Shown here: positions 1 through 5,091 of the stretch, one piece after another
Numbering within the stretch: the first letter of the stretch is position 1
Layout: the number at the start of each line of letters is the position of its first letter
Source of the DNA: Synergistaceae bacterium
GTDB lineage: Bacteria > Synergistota > Synergistia > Synergistales > Aminobacteriaceae
Direction of reading: 5' to 3'
Assembly (NCBI GenBank): GCA_017427625.1
Contig: JAFRSL010000027.1
Span: forward strand, 1 to 5,091
Length of the DNA: 5,091 nucleotides
Program-made: the position numbers and the translations under genes
The notes under the pieces: generated by a model
Told to the model about the DNA's origin: nothing
What the model saw: the letters and a program-made list of their open reading frames with translations, nothing else
The model's database searches: none

Positions 1-799
1 AGCCCTCATAGACTTTTCCCGCGACTTTCTGCCCTGTCTGCGCGATATGCTTTGCGTAAGGAGTATTCGGCGCGTAGTTGACGTAGAAATTCGTCATGAT
101 GTTGTCCGTGTCGTTTCTTGCGACAAGCTCGCCGTCAATGCACTCGATGATGTACGTCTCCTTCTCGTCTGAGAGCATCCAGTGAAGCCCCCATGTGCCA
201 TAACCGCCGTAAATGTCCATGTTCTTCAACAGCTCAACGCCATGAGCGGCGGATTTCGCGTGGTCGAGAACGTAGCGGACTACTGCGACAGCATGAATGC
301 GAGGCTTGCCGTAATTTGTCGAGAGCAGGGTAGCGAAGTCAAGATCAATGGCAGGAGCAACGTTGCAGTTCATGGCCACGCCGTTTTCGTTGATGCCGTC
401 AAATGTCAGGTTCGGCATTGCGAGGAACTGAGCTTCCGAAATCTTGTCGACCTCATTGGATTTCAGAGTGAGAACTGCGGCCAGTCCGATGCTTGCGTAA
501 CGTCTGCCAGCGGGGCTCTCGTCCTCTTTCGCGGCAACCTTGATCACGAACTCCGGGACATCTGAGTAATCCAGATCCAAATTGCGGCCGTAGAAGTTCC
601 CGTTGCGCACAGCAGAACACGCGAAGCCTGTCTTGACCTGTTCGCCCGTCGTGAGGTCAGGAACGTAGTCGGTGTACTCAATGTAGTACAGGTAATCGGC
701 CAGCTTTTCCGGAGCTGTGAAGGTGGACGCTTGAGCCGATGAACCGAAAGCCACAAGCGCGATTAGAAAGAAACTCAACGCTTTTTTAGAGATACTCAT
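1..799 (-). CDS. Exported Ntn hydrolase, choloylglycine hydrolase / linear amide C-N hydrolase family (3' end outside window)
   Basis: The first 266 residues of an amidase that uses an N-terminal cysteine to cleave linear amides; relatives act on conjugated bile salts, penicillin V or N-acyl compounds. Residues 1-24 form a Sec signal peptide with cleavage after SAQA. The probable nucleophile is Cys61 in GFACSAVRNG, followed by GRNLD (Arg72, Asp75), the family's 'G-R-N-x-D' motif. FDGINENGVAMNCN (133-146) matches the 'GxNExGl' motif, and IMTNFYVN (234-241) matches the 'TN' oxyanion segment. The spacings from Cys61 to Asn144/146 and Asn237 (83/85 and 176) are close to Cys2-Asn82 and Cys2-Asn175 of bile salt hydrolase. 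The final family arginine would lie beyond the edge. About 36 residues separate signal cleavage from Cys61, so a propeptide must be removed for activity. A strong RBS and promoter precede it. Bile salt versus acyl-amide specificity cannot be decided. Confidence 0.92.
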   Translation of the reverse strand, partial: MSISKKALSFFLIALVAFGSSAQASTFTAPEKLADYLYYIEYTDYVPDLTTGEQVKTGFACSAVRNGNFYGRNLDLDYSDVPEFVIKVAAKEDESPAGRRYASIGLAAVLTLKSNEVDKISEAQFLAMPNLTFDGINENGVAMNCNVAPAIDLDFATLLSTNYGKPRIHAVAVVRYVLDHAKSAAHGVELLKNMDIYGGYGTWGLHWMLSDEKETYIIECIDGELVARNDTDNIMTNFYVNYAPNTPYAKHIAQTGQKVAGKVYEG

Positions 800-808
800 T
801 AGAAGGAT

Positions 809-816
809 CTCCTCCT
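809..816 (-). promoter_or_regulatory. Shine-Dalgarno of the Ntn hydrolase
   Basis: AGGAGGAG (816-809) is an extended, near-perfect anti-SD match ending 9 nt before the ATG at 799. It selects that start, which is followed at once by a signal peptide. Confidence 0.8.
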
Positions 817-830
817 GTAGAATTTTTGCC

Positions 831-844
831 CTGAGCGGACTCAG
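831..844 (-). promoter_or_regulatory. Small hairpin at the predicted 5' end of the Ntn hydrolase transcript
   Basis: CTGAG (844-840) and CTCAG (835-831) flank a 4-nt loop, and two G-U pairs could extend the stem. It would sit within the first few nucleotides of the mRNA. It could be a 5' stabilising stem or a small palindromic operator overlapping the start site. Confidence 0.4.
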
Positions 845-853
845 AACATTTCT

Positions 854-883
854 ATCATAAATTTTTGTGGAATGTTTAGTCAA
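854..883 (-). promoter_or_regulatory. Sigma70-type promoter for the Ntn hydrolase
   Basis: On the minus strand TTGACT (883-878, 5/6 to the -35 consensus) is followed after 18 nt by TATGAT (859-854, 5/6 to the -10 consensus). Transcription would start near 846-848, giving a leader of about 48 nt before the ATG at 799. A perfect TTGACA also lies just upstream (902-897) but has only a poor -10 partner. Confidence 0.65.
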
Positions 884-963
884 CGGGTTTCCAGCGTGTC
901 AAACTCAAAAGATGACGGCCTGATTTAATGGCGTTCAGCAATGCGCTGGCGAGATAAATTTTA

Positions 964-991
964 GGGCAGCCCTTCGACTGACAGACTGCCC
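964..991 (-). terminator. Candidate hairpin terminator after the fusion hydrolase
   Basis: Eleven nt past the TAG stop the minus strand reads GGGCAG (991-986), a 16-nt loop, then CTGCCC (969-964), a perfect 6-bp GC-rich stem. It is followed by TAAAATTTATC, which is AT-rich but lacks a clean T run, so termination would be weak. It may instead be a processing stem. Confidence 0.4.
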
Positions 992-1002
992 AAAGGTTCG
1001 TC

Positions 1003-3663
1003 CTATAAGCCGCGAGCCTCGAAAACCTTTTTGCCCTCGAAGTAAGTTGCTTCTGGTTTGGCCGTGTGAATCTCCTCAACCGGGCAAGTCAGTACATCCT
1101 TGTCAACGAGAAGGAAGTCAGCGTACTTACCCTCTTTGACACTTCCGCGCTCGTCCTCGATGAACATCTGCTTTGCGACGTTGATGGTGAGGGCTTTGAG
1201 AGCCTGCTCACGGGTAACGAGTTCCTCAGCCCACCACGGCTTCGCATTCTCGAGGTGATACACGCCAGTAACCGCAATCTCCATGATGCCAAAGGGGTCA
1301 TCAGGCGCGCCGCTCAATGCCGGGAAGTCCGAGTGTGATGACACGTTGATGTCATGGTCAAAATAGGACTTCATGGGATAGCCTTTGTCCCTCAAGCCCT
1401 CAGGAAGTATCGCGCTCAATGCATCCTGCAGTTCATCAGTAGCATGATGCCAGAGCATACCTGCGGTAACATGAATGTTGTGGTCTGCTATGCGCTGATA
1501 ATCCGGCTGGTTAACGTGATACACATGGACAAGCGTGTTTCGCATTTCGTCCCTGCCGCCGTTGATGAACGCGTTTACGATGCGGTTCACGCCTTTGTTG
1601 CCCATTACGTGGACGTGCATGGTGATTCCGTTTTCGTTGGCCTTGCGCGTTATGTCCGTGAGTTCCTCTTCCGACCAGTTGGGGATTCCCTGATGACCGT
1701 CGGGATAGAGAGGTTCTATAAATCCCGTGCCAGTCTCCACAGTTCCGTCCATGAAGAGCTTGAGCCAGTTCGGTTTTACACGTGTGGAAGCGAATTTCTT
1801 TGCGTCGCGGGCTTTGGCCAAAACCGCGTCAACATCCATCCAACTGTCCAGTTCGTAGGCCGTGCCTAACACAAAGTGCATATCGCCGGACTTGTCCATC
1901 TGGTTGGCAGCTTCATAGAAATTGTCGTTGAAGAAGTAGGTCGAATAGCCGTCGAGGTACATCGTGTAGCCCTCTGACAACAACTGCTCCTGAATTTTCG
2001 CCATGTTTGCCCTTGCCATGTCGACGGTGAAGAGGTTTTCGTTGTCCAGGAACGAGCGCACATAAGTCCCAGCCTGCTCCTTCAGGTAACCTGTCGGTGT
2101 TCCGTCAGCACCCATCTCGATCTCGCCGCCGCGAATTTCAGGCTTGAGTACAGTGCCGTCTTCCTTCATGATGCCAGCGTTGACCAGAGCGATGGTGTTC
2201 ACCAGCCCCTTGTGGCCCTCCTCGTCCGCGAAGTAAATCGGGATGTCGCTGCATATTGCGTCCAACTGCTGACGGGTAGGCATATTTTTCGGGAAAGTCA
2301 TTATGTTCCAGCCCTGGCCGAATATCGCCGTTGCCCCTGTGTCTCGTGCCTTTTTGACGGCAGAAGGGACAATCTCGGCCAAAAACTTTTCAACGCTGTC
2401 TTCCCTGTCAACTATCGTTCCGGCCGACTGAATGGCATGACCCATCGAATAATGCGCGTGTCCGTTTCCGCAACCCGGCATGATGAGTCCTTTCCCGGTG
2501 TAATCGAGAACTTCAGTCTTGCCCTTTTCGACAAACGCTTCTGCACCCTTCCTGTCTCCGACGTAGACGTACCTGCCGTCTTTCACAGCAAATGCCTCGA
2601 CAATCTTGTTGCCCTCAGCGGTGAAGATCTTTCCGTAGACCACGAGGTCAGCTTTCTTTTTGTAAGCCGCGACTCTCTTCGCAACGTTGGCCTTGATGTT
2701 GTTGTAGTAGAACGTGTAGTCGCTCTCATGCCGTCCGTCTGGGCCGAAGAACTCACTCGCAACCGCAGCAAGTTCCGCCGGCATTGGCTCGACTTTGGCG
2801 TTCGTTACGACAACACCGCGTTCGGGAACAACCTGAGCGTCCGCACCGACATCGCCGATTTCGAGCGTCCCGGTCTTCTCGTTCAACACAAGCGAACCCA
2901 AGTTCTCACTCGCAGGTGCGTAAGTGTCATCAAGTTTCCAGTTCAGCGGGTTAATGCTGATCGCGTTCGGGAAGAGTACGGCAGTCTTTACGTTTGCCTC
3001 AACGTTCTTCTTTCCCTCAGTGTTCCAACTGACGATGACACCGGTGTCGCTCTCGCCCGTTGCAAACTTCAAGTGCGGGTTAGCTTCGAGGTAGTCCTTC
3101 GTTACGGCGTAACCGATGAGATAGGCCGCAACCATGCGCTTGTAATACTCGGGATGTTCCTTGAAGTACCTTTCCAGAACGATCTTGGCTATGGCTGACC
3201 CTTGACTGTGGCCCGCAAGAATGAAAGGCCGTCCGCCGTTGTAATTCTCGAAGTAATAATCGAGCGCGGCGGTTATGTCCTCGTAGGGCTTTCCCAAAAG
3301 CGCATCGGCAATGTCCCCCGTCTTCTTCCAGACTTCCCCGGCGTATCTCAGGCTCGTCTGTCGGTAGTACGGAAGGAATACGTTTGTTGATTCCTCGTAT
3401 GCGCTTGCGTGCAAGGCGTATTGACCCGGCGTGTTCTCAACCAACTCAGGGTTGTCCATCTCCGCATAATCGGGGTCGCCTTCCTTGAAACCCATGTACT
3501 CCGTCGCGAGAATGTAGAACGTATCAACGTCCTTCGTGATCTCTGGGACTTTGTACCAGCTTTCCGGCTTTGAATAGTCGGGCGCATTTGAAGCCATGAC
3601 GACCATCGCTGACAACACTACCATCAGCAGAGCTGACAATATTGTCGTTACCTTCTTGTGCAT
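1003..3663 (-). CDS. Exported bifunctional hydrolase: DUF3089 alpha/beta-hydrolase fused to YtcJ/AepA-like amidohydrolase
   Basis: This 886-aa protein joins two enzyme folds. Residues 1-24 look like a Sec signal peptide (basic start, hydrophobic core, likely cleavage after VVMA). Residues about 26-334 match DUF3089, an alpha/beta-hydrolase of poorly known substrate. It has the FLPYYRQTS motif (96-104), the nucleophile elbow GHSQGS with Ser153, and a C-terminal HESDYTFYYNNIKANVAKR segment whose His312 is the likely catalytic histidine. Residues about 338-883 form a family-3 amidohydrolase: N-terminal strand ADLVVYGKIFT, metal motif HAH (402, 404), LKLFMDG with Lys635, HVH (683, 685), LVHVYH (713, 716), SSHSDFP with Asp779, and the closing GSVKEGKYADFLLVD strand. 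Such enzymes cleave C-N bonds in amides, imides or cyclic compounds using metal ions. The domain identities are firm; substrates are unknown. Both domains look complete, and no internal start is evident between them. It lies 101 nt downstream of the pump adaptor. Confidence 0.93.
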   Translation of the reverse strand: MHKKVTTILSALLMVVLSAMVVMASNAPDYSKPESWYKVPEITKDVDTFYILATEYMGFKEGDPDYAEMDNPELVENTPGQYALHASAYEESTNVFLPYYRQTSLRYAGEVWKKTGDIADALLGKPYEDITAALDYYFENYNGGRPFILAGHSQGSAIAKIVLERYFKEHPEYYKRMVAAYLIGYAVTKDYLEANPHLKFATGESDTGVIVSWNTEGKKNVEANVKTAVLFPNAISINPLNWKLDDTYAPASENLGSLVLNEKTGTLEIGDVGADAQVVPERGVVVTNAKVEPMPAELAAVASEFFGPDGRHESDYTFYYNNIKANVAKRVAAYKKKADLVVYGKIFTAEGNKIVEAFAVKDGRYVYVGDRKGAEAFVEKGKTEVLDYTGKGLIMPGCGNGHAHYSMGHAIQSAGTIVDREDSVEKFLAEIVPSAVKKARDTGATAIFGQGWNIMTFPKNMPTRQQLDAICSDIPIYFADEEGHKGLVNTIALVNAGIMKEDGTVLKPEIRGGEIEMGADGTPTGYLKEQAGTYVRSFLDNENLFTVDMARANMAKIQEQLLSEGYTMYLDGYSTYFFNDNFYEAANQMDKSGDMHFVLGTAYELDSWMDVDAVLAKARDAKKFASTRVKPNWLKLFMDGTVETGTGFIEPLYPDGHQGIPNWSEEELTDITRKANENGITMHVHVMGNKGVNRIVNAFINGGRDEMRNTLVHVYHVNQPDYQRIADHNIHVTAGMLWHHATDELQDALSAILPEGLRDKGYPMKSYFDHDINVSSHSDFPALSGAPDDPFGIMEIAVTGVYHLENAKPWWAEELVTREQALKALTINVAKQMFIEDERGSVKEGKYADFLLVDKDVLTCPVEEIHTAKPEATYFEGKKVFEARGL

Positions 3664-3671
3664 TTCAATTT

Positions 3672-3677
3672 CTCCTT
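3672..3677 (-). promoter_or_regulatory. Shine-Dalgarno of the fusion hydrolase
   Basis: AAGGAG lies 8 nt before the ATG at 3663, ideal spacing. It fixes the start of the 886-aa protein directly ahead of its signal peptide. Confidence 0.8.
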
Positions 3678-3686
3678 TCGGGATTT

Positions 3687-3746
3687 TTTTGGCACAGTCA
3701 GGCAGTTTAGCGATTTCTATCCGTCAAAACAAGGTGGTTGCCAAAA
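3687..3746 (-). repeat. 8-bp inverted repeat in the gap before the fusion hydrolase
   Basis: Arms 3739-3746 (TTTTGGCA read on the minus strand) and 3687-3694 (TGCCAAAA) are perfect reverse complements separated by 44 nt. The downstream arm ends 9 nt before the Shine-Dalgarno of the fusion hydrolase. The 101-nt gap holds no convincing terminator or complete promoter. The repeat could be an RNA stem in the leader, an operator with widely spaced half-sites, or chance. Confidence 0.4.
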
Positions 3747-3764
3747 TGTCAAATGCTCGGGGCG

Positions 3765-4877
3765 TTACATTCTCACTTTTTGACCCTCATGCAGAAGATG
3801 TGCGCCTGCAACGACAATCATATTCCCGTCTCTGAGCTTTTCACATGAGATTTCAATGAAGCCGTTATTATGCGGGTTATTCTGCCTTACGCTGACACGT
3901 TTCACGGTATTGTCCTCACAACGCCACACATATGTCTTGTCGCCGCTCGTAACGATAGCTGTCTGAGGAACTGTGAAGACTTTTTCCCCGCTCTCTGAAT
4001 CTGAGATTTCTACCTCGACAGTGGCAGTCATTCCTGGCAACAAGGCAACATCTTTCTGCTGAGGCATTACGGCTGTAACCGGGAATGTATTTGTGTTGCG
4101 GTCAGCCTGCAAGACAAACTCCTTGAACGTCAGAGGGAAAGTCCTTTCAGGTATTGCGTCGAATTTAGCACGGATTGAATCGGGCGTTGACGACGTAGCT
4201 TTTGATGCCCAGATAACATCAGTGTCCGGGACGTTGAAGACGATCTCAAGCATTGATATGTCCTGAAGAATGAAGATCGTCTGCTTTGCTGTTATGTCCT
4301 GAAAACTCTCGACCATTCTGTCAACAATTACCCCGTCAAACGGCGCGCGCAGTTCCGTATCCCGTAACGAATCGCGCACCGCAGTAGTTGCAGCCTTAGC
4401 GACGTTCAGCGAGGACAGAGCTACGTCCATCTGAGTCTTGTATGTGTCGTAAGTCGAGCGCGGTATGACTCTCTGCTTGTAGAGATTCTCGTAACGGTTG
4501 AAGTCAGCCTTTGCGTTCTCATACTGAGCTTGAGCCTGAGCCTGCTGAGCCTGAGCCTGCTTGAGCTGTGTCTGGTAATCGCGGGGGTCTAACGTTGCAA
4601 GAAGCTGGCCTTTCCTGACCGAAGCTCCCTTGTCGACCTGAATGCTCCTGACAGGCCCGGACACCCTGAAGGATAAATCAACACGCTTCCCTCCCTGCAA
4701 TGTCCCGTAATACTGCCACAAGCCGCCTTTGCCGTTGCTCCTGAGCGTAACGGTCTTAACAGGACGGACAAGCTCTTTCTGAGGAACTTCAGCATCCTTA
4801 CTCCGCATTAACTCAAGCCCACGGTACGCCCCGAACACCAAGCCTGCAAGGATTATTATCTCGATAAGCTTCTTCAT
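3765..4877 (-). CDS. RND efflux periplasmic adaptor (membrane fusion protein, HlyD/AcrA type)
   Basis: This complete 370-aa adaptor would bridge the inner-membrane RND pump and an outer-membrane channel. Residues 1-24 form a hydrophobic N-terminus after MKK. It has no lipobox cysteine, so it is a membrane anchor or ordinary signal peptide rather than a lipoprotein signal. The first half of the lipoyl domain is about 68-99 (VSGPVRSIQVDKGASVRKGQ region, ending ATLDP). A glutamine/alanine-rich alpha-helical hairpin spans about 100-172. The second lipoyl half is about 175-204, with the family signature RAPFDGVI at 177-184. Beta-barrel and membrane-proximal parts follow, with LLPGMTATVEVEI near 279-291 and VPQTAI at 303-308. 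The length is normal for the family. The start is supported by AAGGTG 8 nt upstream, and only 7 nt separate it from the pump stop, so the two are one operon. The hairpin contains a DNA tandem repeat. The exact subfamily and exported compound cannot be told. Confidence 0.95.
   Translation of the reverse strand: MKKLIEIIILAGLVFGAYRGLELMRSKDAEVPQKELVRPVKTVTLRSNGKGGLWQYYGTLQGGKRVDLSFRVSGPVRSIQVDKGASVRKGQLLATLDPRDYQTQLKQAQAQQAQAQAQYENAKADFNRYENLYKQRVIPRSTYDTYKTQMDVALSSLNVAKAATTAVRDSLRDTELRAPFDGVIVDRMVESFQDITAKQTIFILQDISMLEIVFNVPDTDVIWASKATSSTPDSIRAKFDAIPERTFPLTFKEFVLQADRNTNTFPVTAVMPQQKDVALLPGMTATVEVEISDSESGEKVFTVPQTAIVTSGDKTYVWRCEDNTVKRVSVRQNNPHNNGFIEISCEKLRDGNMIVVAGAHLLHEGQKVRM
4531..4560 (-). 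repeat. Perfect 15-bp tandem duplication inside the adaptor coiled-coil hairpin
   Basis: On the plus strand the 15-mer tgagcctgagcctgc occurs twice head to tail (4531-4545, 4546-4560), flanked by further tgagct hexamers at 4525 and 4562. In the protein it encodes the alternating Gln/Ala stretch around residues 106-118. The copies are identical at DNA level, so this is probably a recent slippage or duplication in a permissive helix, not a separate element. Confidence 0.85.
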
Positions 4878-4884
4878 TGTTGCA

Positions 4885-5091
4885 TCACCTTTCTATGTAT
4901 TCTTCTTCTTCGTCGTCATCGCTGAGGTCTTCAGGATTGGGTACATTGTAGGCCACTGCCGTCATGACGGGTATGAATACCATTGTGAGAATCGTGCTGA
5001 CAGTAAGGCCGCCCATAATCGTTACAGCCATAGGTCCGAACATGCTGTCCCAGATTAACGGAATCATTCCGAGAACAGTAGTTACGGCTGA
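4885..5091 (-). CDS. RND-family efflux transporter, C-terminal fragment (5' part outside window)
   Basis: These are the last 68 codons and TGA stop of a proton-driven inner-membrane efflux pump; the frame is open to the window edge. The visible part begins with SAVTTVLGMIPLIW, the conserved 'TT..GmiPL' segment near TM11 of AcrB-type pumps. It continues with FGPMAVTIMGGLTVSTILTM and then VFIPVMTAVAYNV, matching the closing 'GG...ST.LTL..iPv.Y' helix (TM12) of the HAE group. A short, strongly acidic cytoplasmic tail follows (DLSDDDEEEEYIER). It works with the adaptor encoded directly downstream and, in diderms, usually an outer-membrane channel, which is not seen here. The pump precedes its adaptor, the reverse of the acrA-acrB order. 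The motifs suggest a hydrophobic/amphiphilic-compound exporter rather than a metal exporter, but the substrate domains lie outside the window. Confidence 0.93.
   Translation of the reverse strand, partial: SAVTTVLGMIPLIWDSMFGPMAVTIMGGLTVSTILTMVFIPVMTAVAYNVPNPEDLSDDDEEEEYIER
4886..4891 (-). promoter_or_regulatory. Ribosome binding site of the adaptor gene, overlapping the pump stop codon
   Basis: On the minus strand AAGGTG sits 8 nt before the ATG at 4877, and its last two bases are part of the TGA stop (4885-4887) of the pump gene. This fixes the adaptor start and implies translational coupling between pump and adaptor. Confidence 0.75.

Noticed and set aside
182..565. Plus-strand open frame of 127 codons
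   Set aside because: It has a GTG start without SD and is antisense to the Ntn hydrolase motifs, which are clearly the real coding strand.
876..1079. Minus-strand 67-codon frame crossing the end of the fusion gene
   Set aside because: Its start lies inside the amidohydrolase in another frame, without a ribosome binding site, and its product is not a known family. The open stretch past 1003 is noted only as a possible repeat.
1354..1869. Plus-strand open frame of 171 codons
   Set aside because: It is antisense to the amidohydrolase metal-site region and shows no recognisable domain or ribosome binding site.
2653..2664. Programmed frameshift site at the domain seam
   Set aside because: The run is C AAA AAG, not the A AAA AAG slippery heptamer, and the reading frame is continuous through both domains, so no shift is needed.
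2212..3198. Long plus-strand open frame (328 codons) opposite the fusion hydrolase
   Set aside because: It begins with GTG, has no Shine-Dalgarno, resembles no family, and lies wholly antisense to two well-recognised domains; it is a codon-bias shadow.
3724..3752. Possible promoter for the fusion hydrolase
   Set aside because: TTGACA at 3752-3747 is perfect, but at 16-18 nt spacing the -10 candidates (such as TTTTGA) match only about 2 of 6 consensus bases.
1..5091. CRISPR array, tRNA, rRNA, insertion sequence or phage elements
   Set aside because: No spaced direct repeats, cloverleaf-like segments, transposase motifs or flanking terminal inverted repeats were seen on reading both strands.

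Overview
All recognisable genes in this window lie on the minus strand, so the biology reads from high to low coordinates. The gene content (an RND pump with its periplasmic adaptor, plus two enzymes with Sec signal peptides) points to a diderm, Gram-negative-type bacterium. GC is roughly one half. No marker gene fixes the taxon. The flavour of the proteins fits an anaerobic gut or rumen organism such as a Synergistota or Desulfovibrio-like lineage, but that is only an impression.

Layout in transcription order: (1) 5091-4885, the last 68 residues of an RND efflux transporter, entering from outside the window; (2) 4877-3765, a complete 370-aa membrane fusion protein (adaptor), 7 nt after the pump stop, with its ribosome binding site overlapping that stop; (3) a 101-nt gap holding an 8-bp inverted repeat; (4) 3663-1003, an 886-aa exported two-enzyme fusion of a DUF3089 alpha/beta-hydrolase domain and a YtcJ/AepA-like metal-dependent amidohydrolase (family 3) domain; (5) a 203-nt intergenic region with a possible terminator hairpin, further inverted repeats, a good sigma70-type promoter and a hairpin near the predicted transcript start; (6) 799-1, the first 266 residues of an exported Ntn hydrolase of the choloylglycine hydrolase / linear amide C-N hydrolase type, running off the window. 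The plus strand holds only antisense shadow frames.

The pump and adaptor are certainly one unit. The fusion enzyme may be read through from it, while the Ntn hydrolase probably has its own promoter. One reading is that the locus handles amide- or ester-containing amphiphiles (for example conjugated bile acids, N-acyl amino acids or lactones) by combining efflux with hydrolysis in the periplasm. That is inference: no substrate can be read from the sequence. The most unusual item is the fusion of two unrelated hydrolase folds into one secreted polypeptide with almost no linker.
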